DNA of 64,000 nt from positions 1,116,001-1,180,000 of the forward strand of contig OZ245881.1 in assembly GCA_965229505.1 (NCBI GenBank), written 5' to 3'. The notes below the pieces were generated by a model that saw nothing but the letters and a program-made list of their open reading frames with translations, had not been told where the DNA came from and did not search any database. Both the position numbers and the translations under genes were made by a program. This DNA is from UBA6059 sp040219045. Lineage in GTDB: Bacteria > Bacteroidota > Bacteroidia > Cytophagales > Cyclobacteriaceae. Below, one piece after another: positions 6,697 through 15,499 of this stretch (positions are counted from its first letter, which is position 1; each line of letters opens with the position of its first letter).

Positions 6697-9600
6697 TTAA
6701 TTCTTCTCCAAATCCACCTTATACTGATCCTGCTCTTTGATCAATACCTCCACGGCTTTGGTCAGCTGCTGATCTACACCGTGGATAATTTGCTCAGGTG
6801 CGTTGGGTAGCTTGATGTCTGGCTCCAGCTGATTATTCTCCAGGTACTCTCCATCCATGGTGAGCATGCCCACTTGAGGAATCCCAAACACCAATGTCGG
6901 ATCGATCTGACGCTCCCACCATACAGCTGTGCCTGTTCCGGGTACGGGCATACCGATGATCTGACCAATCTTCTTTGACCGATAGGCAAATGGGAACATA
7001 TGCGCGTCAGAGTAATTGCTTTCACCGACGAGTACGACGGTTGGCTTTGTCCACTTAAACTGAGGCTCATAGCCGAGGCGCTTCTCTCTTGGGGCAAACT
7101 GGATGTACTTCTCTCCTGACAGGAAGGTGGCCAGGTCTTCATGCAGCCAGCCCCCACCATTGAAGCGGGTATCGACAATCAATGCTTCCTTCTCATAGTT
7201 TCTTCCTAGTACCTCTTCGACTACCGTGCGATAGCTGCCGTTGTTCATTCCCCGGACGTGCACATAGCCAAGACGACCGTCGGACATCTCCTCCACCTTG
7301 TCACGCATGAGATCAACCCAGCGATCGTAGAGCAGACCATATTCTGCACCCATCGAAATGGGTTTGATTACTTCCTCCCAGCGCTGACCGTTGGCCGGGT
7401 TGTGCAGGTTGAGCAAAGTATTCTTATCCTTGATTCGATTGAAATGACTGAAGTAATTCGCGTTAGCTGCTATAGCAACGCCATTGATCTTTTCGATGAT
7501 GACGCCAGGCACTACTTTCGAGTCTGCATTGTCCAATGGCCCTTTAGTCATCACCTCCGCCACTCTCAATCCAGCGCCGGTATACTTCTCATCATAAAAC
7601 AGGCCGAATGAGGCCGTTTCGTCTCCGTTGGGATCGTTTTCGCGGTAGCGGCATCCTGTATGTGAGGCATTGAGCTCACCGAGTAGCTCAGAGAGCATCT
7701 CTGCAAACTCGTGATTGTTGCTAATGTGGGGGAGGAACCTGGCGTACTCCGCATAGTAGAAATCCCAATCCACACCATGGAGATCCTCCACATAAAACTT
7801 CTTCTGCACTTGCCGCCAGGTATGATCAAAAATGTAAGCACGCTCACCGGCCGGGTCAAACATCATTTCACCCTGCGTCTTCAGCGGCGTTTTCTTACCT
7901 GATTCTGTATCGATTTTGAAGATTTTTCCACCTCCTTGTACGAAGACATTCTTGTTGTCTTTATCCAGAAAGAGACTATTGGCCTGCGGGCCCACCTTAG
8001 TGAGCAGTTTCGTCTCCTTCTCACGAGGCTTGGTCATCCACAGATCGTATCCATCCTCATATTGTGCTAAGTAGTAGAGCTTCTCGCCATCATCAGAAAG
8101 CACCGCATCATTAAGCAGTGAGCTGTGCTGCGTCAGGCGCAATTTGCGGTCATCGATCCCGTCAAGGTCTACCTTCACGACTATTTCTTCCTCTTCCTTA
8201 TCATCTTTGTCGTCCTCGTCTTTTTTGTCCTCCTTCTCCTCTTCTTTGAGCAATGCAAAGTCCTCTTTAGATAATATGAACTTGTCGTACGCCTCTTGCG
8301 TGAAGAACATGCCATAGACATCACCGGAGGCTCCCCAGCTACCGTGGTTCTTCATCCCGTCCCTATCGGAAAACCAAATCATCATCTCACCATTCATGGC
8401 CCACTTAGGAGTAAAGTCTGAGTAGCCGCTGTTCGTAAGGTTGATGATTGGTTCCTTACCAGAAGCTTTGATCAGTCCGGCCTCAGGTATCCATTGCTGG
8501 TCACGATTGAAGTTGAGCAGAAACCACTTGCTGTCGGGTGACCATTGATAATATTGATCACCGTCGGAGTAGGAGTAATTGGCTTGTGCCTCATAGATCA
8601 TCCTGGCAGCCTTGGTATCCAGGTTGACCACCTTGAGGGACACACGCTCCTCCAGATAGGCGACTTCCTTCCCATCAGGTGAGAAAGCCGGTTGAAATTC
8701 CTCTTTGGCGGTAGCCGCTACAGCCTCCTCAGAAATAAGCGTAGAGGCGTAGAAGTACTTTTCCTCCTCGCGATCAATCGTGGATACATAGACATTCCAG
8801 CTGTGGTCGCGCTCACCGGCGTACACGAGCGACCTGCCGTCGGGGCTGAAGCTCACACTCCGCTCCTGCTCCGGTGTATTGGTGACGCGCTTGGTTACAC
8901 CGTCCTCAACAGAGCTGACGAATACCTCTCCCCGATAGATGTAGGCAAACTCCTTGCCGTTAGGTGATGGTGACATCTCTGTGATTCCCGCTATAGGCTT
9001 TGCTTTCACAAGATTGCCACGGGTATCATTGGCTGTCGTAATATTGATTTTTTGCGGCTCGCCACCCTGGGATTGCGTGTAGAGTTCACCGTTCCAGGAA
9101 TAGCAAAGTGTGCCGTTGGAGGCCATGGTAAGAAAGCGTACTGGGTGACCTGTGAAGCTGGTGACAGCTTGTGCTGATGACTCGCTATCACTCAGCTTGT
9201 AGACGTTGAAATGGCCGCTGCGCTCACTAAGCCAGTAGACCATATTGTCATTGGGATTCACGATAGGATTGCGGTCCTCGCCTTCCCAGGAAGTGAGCTG
9301 GGTGTAGGTCTTTGCCGCTACATCGTAGTACCAGATATCTCTTGTTATGCTGGAGGTATGGTGCTTCCTCCATGGATCTTCATAGCCCTTGCGGTCATGA
9401 AAGTATATGCGTGAGCCGTCTGCATTGATCCTGGCATCTTCAGCCGGCGTGGTGAGTATTTGTGTCACTCGTCCTCCACTCGCAGGCACACTGTAGAGTT
9501 CGGCTAAGGTTCTGTTAGGAAATTGGGCATTGGTGTAAAGGTCAATCCTTAGGGAGGAAAACAACACCTCGCTATTGTCTGCTGTGAAGTCTGATGGATA

Positions 9601-9927
9601 ATCATTGCCAGAGTGGTGCGTCAGGCGCTGCGCCTCACCTCCTGTGGATGGCATCACAAACACGTCAAAGTTGCCGTAGCGGTCGCTGGCAAAAGCCAGT
9701 TGGCTACCATCATGTGACCAGACGGGCATGAAGTCATGCGCCGCATCGATCGTCAAAGGTGTTGCGGTACCACCGCTCGCATCCACCCGGTAGAGGTCTC
9801 CCTGGTAGGTGAAAACTACGGTCGATCCGTCAGGGGAAATCGACGGGTATCTGAGCCAGAGTGGTTGGGCTACCAACGACCCAATAGAAATAACAAAAGT
9901 GCAGAGGGTTAATGCGAATGTTTTCAT
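6697..9927 (-). CDS. Tricorn-like protease: WD40/PD40 beta-propeller, PDZ and S41 tail-specific protease domains
   Basis: 1076 residues from the chosen start. An in-frame Met 17 codons upstream (to 9978) gives a poor N-terminus; starting at 9925-9927 gives a clean signal peptide ending LVAQP. Many PD40-type blades (SPDGS, SPDGK, SHDGSQLAF, FDVFVMPSTGGEA) fill roughly the first 700 residues. A PDZ-like segment (GVIIEKINGVAI) and a C-terminal S41 domain follow, with VVLVGESNYSDAHMFPFAYR holding the catalytic Ser. This order matches archaeal Tricorn protease. An acidic Lys/Glu/Asp-rich insert lies between propeller and protease parts (nt 8170-8260). The likely place is periplasm or outer surface and the likely role peptide degradation. 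The YceI gene lies 76 bp upstream. Confidence 0.88.
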   Translation of the reverse strand: MKTFALTLCTFVISIGSLVAQPLWLRYPSISPDGSTVVFTYQGDLYRVDASGGTATPLTIDAAHDFMPVWSHDGSQLAFASDRYGNFDVFVMPSTGGEAQRLTHHSGNDYPSDFTADNSEVLFSSLRIDLYTNAQFPNRTLAELYSVPASGGRVTQILTTPAEDARINADGSRIYFHDRKGYEDPWRKHHTSSITRDIWYYDVAAKTYTQLTSWEGEDRNPIVNPNDNMVYWLSERSGHFNVYKLSDSESSAQAVTSFTGHPVRFLTMASNGTLCYSWNGELYTQSQGGEPQKINITTANDTRGNLVKAKPIAGITEMSPSPNGKEFAYIYRGEVFVSSVEDGVTKRVTNTPEQERSVSFSPDGRSLVYAGERDHSWNVYVSTIDREEEKYFYASTLISEEAVAATAKEEFQPAFSPDGKEVAYLEERVSLKVVNLDTKAARMIYEAQANYSYSDGDQYYQWSPDSKWFLLNFNRDQQWIPEAGLIKASGKEPIINLTNSGYSDFTPKWAMNGEMMIWFSDRDGMKNHGSWGASGDVYGMFFTQEAYDKFILSKEDFALLKEEEKEDKKDEDDKDDKEEEEIVVKVDLDGIDDRKLRLTQHSSLLNDAVLSDDGEKLYYLAQYEDGYDLWMTKPREKETKLLTKVGPQANSLFLDKDNKNVFVQGGGKIFKIDTESGKKTPLKTQGEMMFDPAGERAYIFDHTWRQVQKKFYVEDLHGVDWDFYYAEYARFLPHISNNHEFAEMLSELLGELNASHTGCRYRENDPNGDETASFGLFYDEKYTGAGLRVAEVMTKGPLDNADSKVVPGVIIEKINGVAIAANANYFSHFNRIKDKNTLLNLHNPANGQRWEEVIKPISMGAEYGLLYDRWVDLMRDKVEEMSDGRLGYVHVRGMNNGSYRTVVEEVLGRNYEKEALIVDTRFNGGGWLHEDLATFLSGEKYIQFAPREKRLGYEPQFKWTKPTVVLVGESNYSDAHMFPFAYRSKKIGQIIGMPVPGTGTAVWWERQIDPTLVFGIPQVGMLTMDGEYLENNQLEPDIKLPNAPEQIIHGVDQQLTKAVEVLIKEQDQYKVDLEKN

Positions 9928-10003
9928 CTTGCGTGATTTAAGGATGGGTAAATTAGCCCACACAAGATGGATATACAAAACCGGAGCTTCGCTTAGCGCA
10001 GGG

Positions 10004-10585
10004 CTACTCCCGCTTATCCGTTTTTGTCCAAAAGTTGATCATGACCGCTATCTCCTCACCGATGAAATTCTCCATCGAGGAATGCTCATAATCTGCCCCA
10101 ACGCCAAAGTCAATTCGGTTGAGGGTAGTTCTGATTTCCGCTGCTATGTTCTTACCCGTATGCTCTGTGAGATGAAAGGGTAACGTAACTGGAGATTTCA
10201 CACCGTGCATGAAAAGGTAGCCGGAGATCTGGTACAGACTATCCCCAACCTGGGTGATCCTGGAAGACTCAAAGATGATCTGTGGGTATTGCTCAGCGTC
10301 AAAAAAGTCCGGTGTTCGCAAATGATCATCCCTATCAGGAATACCGGTATCAATACTGGCTACCTCAATAATAAACCTGACCTGAGAGTTAGTAAACGCT
10401 GTGGTGTCAAGGTTCATTTTCAAATCAAAATCGTTAAACCGGCCGAGTACTTTGGTCACACCACCAGCTATTGGCACTGAGAAGGCGACCGTTGAGTGAT
10501 TGGCCTCAACCGTGATACTGCGCTGAGCCTGTAAAGGACTAAGTCCTACTAATTGAATCAAGAATAAGCAGAGGAGAAGTCTCAT
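10004..10585 (-). CDS. YceI-family lipid-binding-like protein
   Basis: 193 residues with a signal peptide (RLLLCLFLIQLVGLSPLQAQ). The mature protein follows the YceI pattern: an N-terminal NHSTVAFSVP, central SIDTGIPDRDDHLRTPDFFDAEQYP, then GYLFMHGVKSPVTLPF and a final IDFGVGADY. The HLR..DFFDAE..P motif is the family hallmark. YceI proteins are lipocalin-like barrels that bind polyisoprenoid or lipid molecules in the periplasm. It lies 57 bp downstream of the LytTR regulator on the same strand, so co-transcription is likely. Confidence 0.88.
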   Translation of the reverse strand: MRLLLCLFLIQLVGLSPLQAQRSITVEANHSTVAFSVPIAGGVTKVLGRFNDFDLKMNLDTTAFTNSQVRFIIEVASIDTGIPDRDDHLRTPDFFDAEQYPQIIFESSRITQVGDSLYQISGYLFMHGVKSPVTLPFHLTEHTGKNIAAEIRTTLNRIDFGVGADYEHSSMENFIGEEIAVMINFWTKTDKRE

Positions 10586-10642
10586 ATTTTATTGCTTAAA
10601 CTAACTGCTTCGATCATGCTCTTCAAGGCTTAGGGACGAATT

Positions 10643-11446
10643 TCAGCTAAGTAGTGACGAATTTCGGACAATTAGCCTGTCCACTTGCCTTTTGTACCTC
10701 GCTGAGCTAGTATAGACCTTGCCGGAGGAGGTAAAAAACTGATAGCATTGGTCACCCAAATACTTAACTCCCGCTAGTTTGCTGGGCCTAATCATCACCG
10801 ATCGATGAATACGAACAATTCCATATTTTGAGAATAGATTTTCGGCGGTGCGGCTTGTCATTCGGCATTTTATCTGCTCATCATTGCACTGGAGGATCAC
10901 GTAGTTCCTATCGGAATAAATAGCCTCAAGATTTTGCGTATCTACCCAATGATAGCCTGCTGTTGATTTTACCCTTATGCGTTTGTTTAGCCGAGGTTCG
11001 CGATCAATAATCAGTATGAGCCCAATGAACAGCAGGTAGATCAGATAGTTTTCCGGTAGGCTGGATAAGAAGTGGGGATAAATCTCCCTAAGGAGGCTGG
11101 CGTCTAAGCGCTCTATCAATCCGAGAGAAAATCGTAAGCCAAAGTCAATAGCCAGTGAAAAGGCGCGATGGAGTGGGACAATAAGTAGGCCCAAGACTAC
11201 CAGAGCGAACACCGAAAGAGGTCTGGTGAATAAAATTCGCGGTAGTGCCCTCCTGCTGATGGCAAACAGCCCTAGCCACAATAGCACCGGAATCAGGTAA
11301 AACGCAGACAAATCCAGAAACTGAATGAGATCAAAACTGAGGGTGCTGGAAAAATGTGTGACAAAAGTCTGCGACAAGGCCAGTGCAATAAAAAGGACAC
11401 TTAAGGCCCATGGTCGAAATAATGTTGAGGTGGTCAAGTACTTCAT
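10643..11446 (-). CDS. LytTR-family transcriptional regulator with N-terminal membrane segments
   Basis: 267 residues. About four hydrophobic segments occupy residues 14-150. A C-terminal LytTR DNA-binding domain follows (about 157-262), shown by VDTQNLEAIYSDRNYVILQC and by RIHRSVMIRPSKL, the conserved motif of the last strands. There is no receiver domain, so it is a membrane-anchored one-component regulator or pairs with an unseen kinase. It is divergent from the gene at 11541, with the shared intergenic region at 11447-11540 containing a palindrome. It may control the YceI gene behind it (inference). Confidence 0.85.
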   Translation of the reverse strand: MKYLTTSTLFRPWALSVLFIALALSQTFVTHFSSTLSFDLIQFLDLSAFYLIPVLLWLGLFAISRRALPRILFTRPLSVFALVVLGLLIVPLHRAFSLAIDFGLRFSLGLIERLDASLLREIYPHFLSSLPENYLIYLLFIGLILIIDREPRLNKRIRVKSTAGYHWVDTQNLEAIYSDRNYVILQCNDEQIKCRMTSRTAENLFSKYGIVRIHRSVMIRPSKLAGVKYLGDQCYQFFTSSGKVYTSSARYKRQVDRLIVRNSSLLS

Positions 11447-11494
11447 GCTTGTAGTTTCGATTAGTCTAAGATAAAACTTTCATAATTCATTTTG

Positions 11495-11509
11495 GTTTAT
11501 AATATAAAC
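11495..11509. promoter_or_regulatory. Palindromic operator candidate, copy 1
   Basis: GTTTATAATATAAAC is a perfect dyad around one central base, 31 bp before the ATG at 11541. TACTTTATACTTG follows directly and includes -7-like elements, and TTTG precedes it at 11491-11494. A near-identical block is at 12496-12510. The spacing between -33- and -7-like elements suits repressor binding, most simply by the winged-helix protein of this operon. Confidence 0.6.
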
Positions 11510-11540
11510 TACTTTATACTTGCATTGTAATTTTACTATT

Positions 11541-12116
11541 ATGGAGAAATCATTATCTAGTCAGGAGAGCTTAGCGTTGATCACGCAGATGATCAATCAG
11601 TCAAAGCAGAACTACAATAAGAGTAGTTTCTACTTTCTTCTTTGGGGATGGGTGGTAGTAGTTGCCGACCTTGGACATTATTATCTAATGGAATTCACAA
11701 GCTACTCACATCCATACATCGTATGGCTAATCACCTTACCCGCATGGATCGCCTGTGCTATCTATGGATCTCGGCAGTCCAACCGCGCCAAGGTCAAGAC
11801 ACATATGGATAGTATTTATCAGACGGTCTGGATTGCATTTGCCTTTCCTGTATGTGTGGTCATTTTTGGAGGAGGAATCATTGGACCAAATAATATTACC
11901 GGACTCATCATGCTAATGGCGGGTTATGCGCTGGTCATCACTGGCAAAGTGCTTAAATTTCGACCCATATTTTATGGTGGTCTTGTTTTGTGGGCTGCTG
12001 CATTATTAGCCTTATATTTCAATGACAGTAGTCAGTATCTCATTGGGGCTATCGGAATTGCGCTAGGATACCTGGTACCAGGCTATATGATGAAAAGCAA
12101 AGAAAATAATGCCTGA
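11541..12116 (+). CDS. Multi-pass membrane protein in regulator operon
   Basis: 191 residues from ATG 11541; an in-frame Met seven codons upstream lies too close to the promoter and is less likely. About six hydrophobic segments are visible, for example FYFLLWGWVVVVADLG, YIVWLITLPAWIACAI, VWIAFAFPVCVVIFGG, ITGLIMLMAGYALVIT and FYGGLVLWAAALLALYF. The N-terminus is a short helical cytoplasmic part (SQESLALITQMINQSKQNYN). No catalytic motif is seen. Its last 8 bp overlap the winged-helix regulator gene, a pairing that suggests the membrane protein may modulate the regulator (inference). Confidence 0.75.
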   Translation: MEKSLSSQESLALITQMINQSKQNYNKSSFYFLLWGWVVVVADLGHYYLMEFTSYSHPYIVWLITLPAWIACAIYGSRQSNRAKVKTHMDSIYQTVWIAFAFPVCVVIFGGGIIGPNNITGLIMLMAGYALVITGKVLKFRPIFYGGLVLWAAALLALYFNDSSQYLIGAIGIALGYLVPGYMMKSKENNA

Positions 12117-12396
12117 ATTCGCAGATCTTGATCCGCTATTGCACTCGCAGCTTCGGCTCGGTATTATGTCCATTCTGATAAGTGTGGAGAGTGCAGAGTT
12201 CGTCTACCTAAAGGAACAAACGAATGCCACCGCTGGCAATCTGAGTGTCCAGCTCGACAAGCTCTCTGGTGCAGGCTACATCAGTGTGATCAAATCATTT
12301 AAAGGCAAGAAACCAGTCACGACCTGTAGTATTACAAAAATTGGAATCGCCGCATTCGAAGCTTATGTAAAGGCATTGAACAGCTATATCAAATAA
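12109..12396 (+). CDS. Winged-helix DNA-binding transcriptional regulator
   Basis: 95 residues. The sequence LRLGIMSILISVESAEFVYLKEQTNATAGNLSVQLDKLSGAGYISV has the MarR/ArsR-like winged-helix layout, with the recognition helix around TAGNLSVQLDKL and the wing KGKKPVTTCSITKIG. It resembles the small single-domain winged-helix group often found after a membrane protein gene in Bacteroidota. It has no ligand domain. It overlaps the upstream gene by 8 bp. The two matching palindromes at 11495-11509 and 12496-12510 are the obvious candidate targets. Confidence 0.85.
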   Translation: MPEFADLDPLLHSQLRLGIMSILISVESAEFVYLKEQTNATAGNLSVQLDKLSGAGYISVIKSFKGKKPVTTCSITKIGIAAFEAYVKALNSYIK

Positions 12397-12495
12397 GTCC
12401 ATGATTATGACAATCTATGATCAACAGCACGAGACGGTAAATAGGGAGTCATTCTCTTCAATACTCATTAATAACTAAAAAAATTTACTTATATG

Positions 12496-12510
12496 GTTTA
12501 CATTATAAAC
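12496..12510. promoter_or_regulatory. Palindromic operator candidate, copy 2
   Basis: GTTTACATTATAAAC differs from copy 1 (GTTTATAATATAAAC) at two positions and keeps the dyad apart from one changed base. The flank is also shared: GG before it and TACTTTA after it. It ends only 9 bases before the ATG at 12520, so a promoter here would give a leaderless or nearly leaderless mRNA for the TPR gene. Confidence 0.6.
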
Positions 12511-12519
12511 TACTTTACT

Positions 12520-13254
12520 ATGAAAGACAAAACTATAACGACGATCGTATCTGCAGTATTCATTCTATGGAGCATGTCACTTACCGGATATGGGCAAGCC
12601 TCAGAATGGCAAAAGCTCCAATACCAGGCCTACCTCAACCAGGACATTTCACTATGGCACAAAAGCTTCAAGCTGGCCTCTGCTGGCAATGACCCGCTTG
12701 AGATTGGTTTGGCTGGTTACGGTATTCTCAATGCATCACTCCCTTTGCAAAATGAAGATCTGTTTGACGAGTATCTGGATGATACCTCTGAGCCGCTTGA
12801 AGAATTGATAGATCAGGAAGGAGCAGATATGGGTGAAGCCAAAGCTCTCCTATCGGGCATCCTCGGCCTGCGGATCGCATTCTCGCCAGTCAAGGGCATG
12901 TTCCTGGGGGCCAAAAGTGGGAGCTATGCAGACGATGCGATCAAAGAAGCGCCTGAAAGCTACATCGCATGGAAACTGCATGGCAACTACAGATACTATA
13001 CGCCGGGAGCATTCGGGGGAGATATCAAGAGGGCAGCAGAAGCTCTGGAGAAGAGTATAATGCTCATGGAAAAGGATCCAGCACTTACCAAGGACAACTG
13101 GATGTATATTGATGCAATGGCGCATCTCGGCCAGGCCTATGTGCAACTCGAGCAGCCTGATAAAGCCAAGGCCATCTATGAGAAAGCGCTCCAGGTTGAG
13201 CCCAACTATCGATGGGTCAGCAAAGTGCTAATGCCAAAATTAGAGGCACAGTAA
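12520..13254 (+). CDS. Secreted TPR-repeat protein
   Basis: 244 residues from ATG 12520. An upstream in-frame Met at 12493 lies inside the shared palindrome block and would put codons before the signal peptide, so it is rejected. The signal peptide is KDKTITTIVSAVFILWSMSL ending near GYGQA. The C-terminal segment AMAHLGQAYVQLEQPDKAKA is a clear TPR motif, and the middle (SYIAWKLHGNYRYYTPGAFG) has the look of a degenerate TPR region. It is probably periplasmic. The TonB-dependent receptor gene starts 22 bp later, so the two form an operon and the TPR protein may assist uptake (inference). Confidence 0.8.
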   Translation: MKDKTITTIVSAVFILWSMSLTGYGQASEWQKLQYQAYLNQDISLWHKSFKLASAGNDPLEIGLAGYGILNASLPLQNEDLFDEYLDDTSEPLEELIDQEGADMGEAKALLSGILGLRIAFSPVKGMFLGAKSGSYADDAIKEAPESYIAWKLHGNYRYYTPGAFGGDIKRAAEALEKSIMLMEKDPALTKDNWMYIDAMAHLGQAYVQLEQPDKAKAIYEKALQVEPNYRWVSKVLMPKLEAQ

Positions 13255-13276
13255 TCCACTTGGACAGGAGCGTGTC

Positions 13277-15418
13277 ATGAAAGCCTCAAACATCACAACC
13301 ATTCTGGTAAGTCTGCTTCTGAGCCTGACGGCTAAAGCGCAAGACAGGCATGGTCTGCTCATCACAGATCAGGAGACGGGTGAGCCACTCTATGGGGTGA
13401 ATGTCTATCCCGTCGATGATATGAGATCAGGGCTTTCATCTAATCTTAACGGCGAGGTGTTCATAGAAGCAGTGCTGCTGGTTGAATATGCAAGTTGGCG
13501 CGTGTCGTATATCGGCTATGATCAACTCACGCTGACCAACCAGCAGCTCATGTCCCTGTCCAAATTGGTGCTTGGAAGTACCAGCACCAAACTGGCAGAC
13601 ATAGTGGTCACCGCTGATCGTATGGCAGCCGAGGAGTTTACCATTAAGAAGATGGATCAGCTACAAATCTATCAGAACCCTACGGCTAAAGCGGATCCTA
13701 TCCTAGCCGTGAATAGTATGCCAGCCGCTACTACCACTGATGAGTCTGCTAATATCAGCTTACGTGGCAGCAGTCCACTGGAGACCGGAATCATGTTCAA
13801 CAATGTGCCGATCTACAATGCGGTAAAGTTCTCCAACCTCAATGGCATTGGCACCTTCAGCATTTTTAATACGGCCATCGTTGACCAGGTCAATGTCTTT
13901 CCCGGTAATCCACCGCTAGAGTATGGCAATGTCTCTTCGGGATTGATCGCGATAGAGACGCTTAATAAGGTGCCAGAACAATCTCAGACCAGTGCTATTC
14001 TATCGTTGGCCAGCTTTGGTCTGACACACAGCACAGCGCTGGGTAAAAAGGCTGCCATCAGCGTTTTTAGCAATTATCAACCTTCGGGGATTATCAAATC
14101 ACTGAATCCAGCTGCTCTGGAAGAGATTCCCTATTTTAAGAGTTTGGATGTAGGTGTCAACTTTCATGCGCAACTCGGTTCCCACTGGAAGATGAAGTCA
14201 TTCACCTACTATCTGGAAGAGGACTATGAATTTGCGTTTCGTTCCCCCTCATTTATTGGCCCGTTTCATCAGTCCACGCGGAGGGTGTTCACCATCAACA
14301 ACCTCTACTATCAAGCTGGTGATCATCTGCTATCGCTAAATACTGGCATAAACATCAATGAAACGCGCTTCCGGTTTAGCCAATTTGATATCCAGCAACC
14401 GGGACGAGATCAATTCGCGAGTATCAATTATCACTACAGCAAAAATGACTGGGAGCTCAAAGGCGGACTCAGCCTTGATCGCCAGTCCTTTGATTTTGAA
14501 GGTGTCTTCCCTAGATATGATTATGCCTATGACGAACAACATCCAGCAGATTCCGGTAGGTTCGATACTGCACTGGAGATCCCCGAGCTCTATCTCTACG
14601 GCAAGCGATCCTTCAGTGACAGGCTGATCATTGGGTTGGGCTACCGCAAAAACTTACAACCCATTGGCGGTCGGGATTACCACAGCGCTCAGGTCAATGC
14701 CTTCTACAAGTTCAATGAAAAGTCAGAGCTGATCGCTGGGGTTGGCCAATACAACAGACACACCATCGACCGCCGCACATTTCTTCCGCTTGGTTTCCAG
14801 TCTCGTCAGCTCTCACTCGACCTGCACTGGAAAGACAGAAAATGGACCCGGCAATTCTCAGTCTACTACAAGACCTCCGATCTCACGGTGGCCGATGACG
14901 TCAATCGCCCCAGACAGCAGCTATTAGGTACAGAGCTATTTGGGTCGTTAAAGCTCAATAGTCGGCTTAGCGCCCAGGCCTCTCTAGCGCTACTCACCAA
15001 CCTCGACGGGAAACCCACTTTCAGTCAGCTACAGGGCACTACCGTCAACTATTTTCTGCGTGGGGAGCTCAGCCAGACACTTGGTGTCGGCTGGACGGTC
15101 AACATGATCGCATTGATTCGCGAAGGCACCTACTATGCAGAAATATCTGGATCAGACTTTGACGAAAATCTCAACGTTTTCGTACCAGCCTTCAACGAAG
15201 AACCTGGGCAGTTTTCTGCTTATCAGAATGTTAGCATAAGTGCTAGTAAGCTCCACCCTATCAGTGACAAACTTGCTGCGGTGTATTTTGTCAGCCTCAA
15301 CAATATTTTCGATCATAAAAATGAGCGTGGGCTTATTTACAATGAGGATTATTCCGAGTCTGAAGCGAGCTATTTTTCGCGCCGACTGATCTATTTTGGA
15401 GTATCACTCAACTTTTAA
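13277..15418 (+). CDS. TonB-dependent outer-membrane receptor
   Basis: 713 residues. The signal peptide (KASNITTILVSLLLSLTAKAQ) is followed by a carboxypeptidase-regulatory-like beta domain (ITDQETGEPLYGVNVYP...SNLNGEVFIEA, about 25-95). The plug domain follows (ADIVVTADR to about 220; ISLRGSSPLETGIMFNNVPI). The rest is a beta barrel rich in alternating aromatic/polar strands, ending in Phe (LIYFGVSLNF) as outer-membrane barrels do. No partner SusD gene is present, so it belongs to the non-SusC class. The substrate is unknown; the operon with a TPR protein and the nearby winged-helix regulator suggest regulated uptake. Confidence 0.88.
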   Translation: MKASNITTILVSLLLSLTAKAQDRHGLLITDQETGEPLYGVNVYPVDDMRSGLSSNLNGEVFIEAVLLVEYASWRVSYIGYDQLTLTNQQLMSLSKLVLGSTSTKLADIVVTADRMAAEEFTIKKMDQLQIYQNPTAKADPILAVNSMPAATTTDESANISLRGSSPLETGIMFNNVPIYNAVKFSNLNGIGTFSIFNTAIVDQVNVFPGNPPLEYGNVSSGLIAIETLNKVPEQSQTSAILSLASFGLTHSTALGKKAAISVFSNYQPSGIIKSLNPAALEEIPYFKSLDVGVNFHAQLGSHWKMKSFTYYLEEDYEFAFRSPSFIGPFHQSTRRVFTINNLYYQAGDHLLSLNTGININETRFRFSQFDIQQPGRDQFASINYHYSKNDWELKGGLSLDRQSFDFEGVFPRYDYAYDEQHPADSGRFDTALEIPELYLYGKRSFSDRLIIGLGYRKNLQPIGGRDYHSAQVNAFYKFNEKSELIAGVGQYNRHTIDRRTFLPLGFQSRQLSLDLHWKDRKWTRQFSVYYKTSDLTVADDVNRPRQQLLGTELFGSLKLNSRLSAQASLALLTNLDGKPTFSQLQGTTVNYFLRGELSQTLGVGWTVNMIALIREGTYYAEISGSDFDENLNVFVPAFNEEPGQFSAYQNVSISASKLHPISDKLAAVYFVSLNNIFDHKNERGLIYNEDYSESEASYFSRRLIYFGVSLNF

Positions 15419-15447
15419 GTACTCAAATTGACCACTCGTCTAATTAC

Positions 15448-15478
15448 TTTGCCTAAACGGATTTATCACCTACTTTTG
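15448..15478 (+). promoter_or_regulatory. sucD promoter
   Basis: TTTG at 15448-15451 and TACTTTTG at 15471-15478 are separated by exactly 19 bp, a full match to the Bacteroidota sigma consensus TTTG-N19-TAnnTTTG. The -7 element ends 21 bases before the sucD ATG. Confidence 0.8.
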
Positions 15479-15499
15479 CGGCAAACGATTTCAAAGAAC

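Noticed and set aside
12493..12519. Earlier start for the TPR gene
   Set aside because: The ATG lies at the edge of the palindrome shared with 11495-11509, and the signal peptide begins at the next Met (12520).
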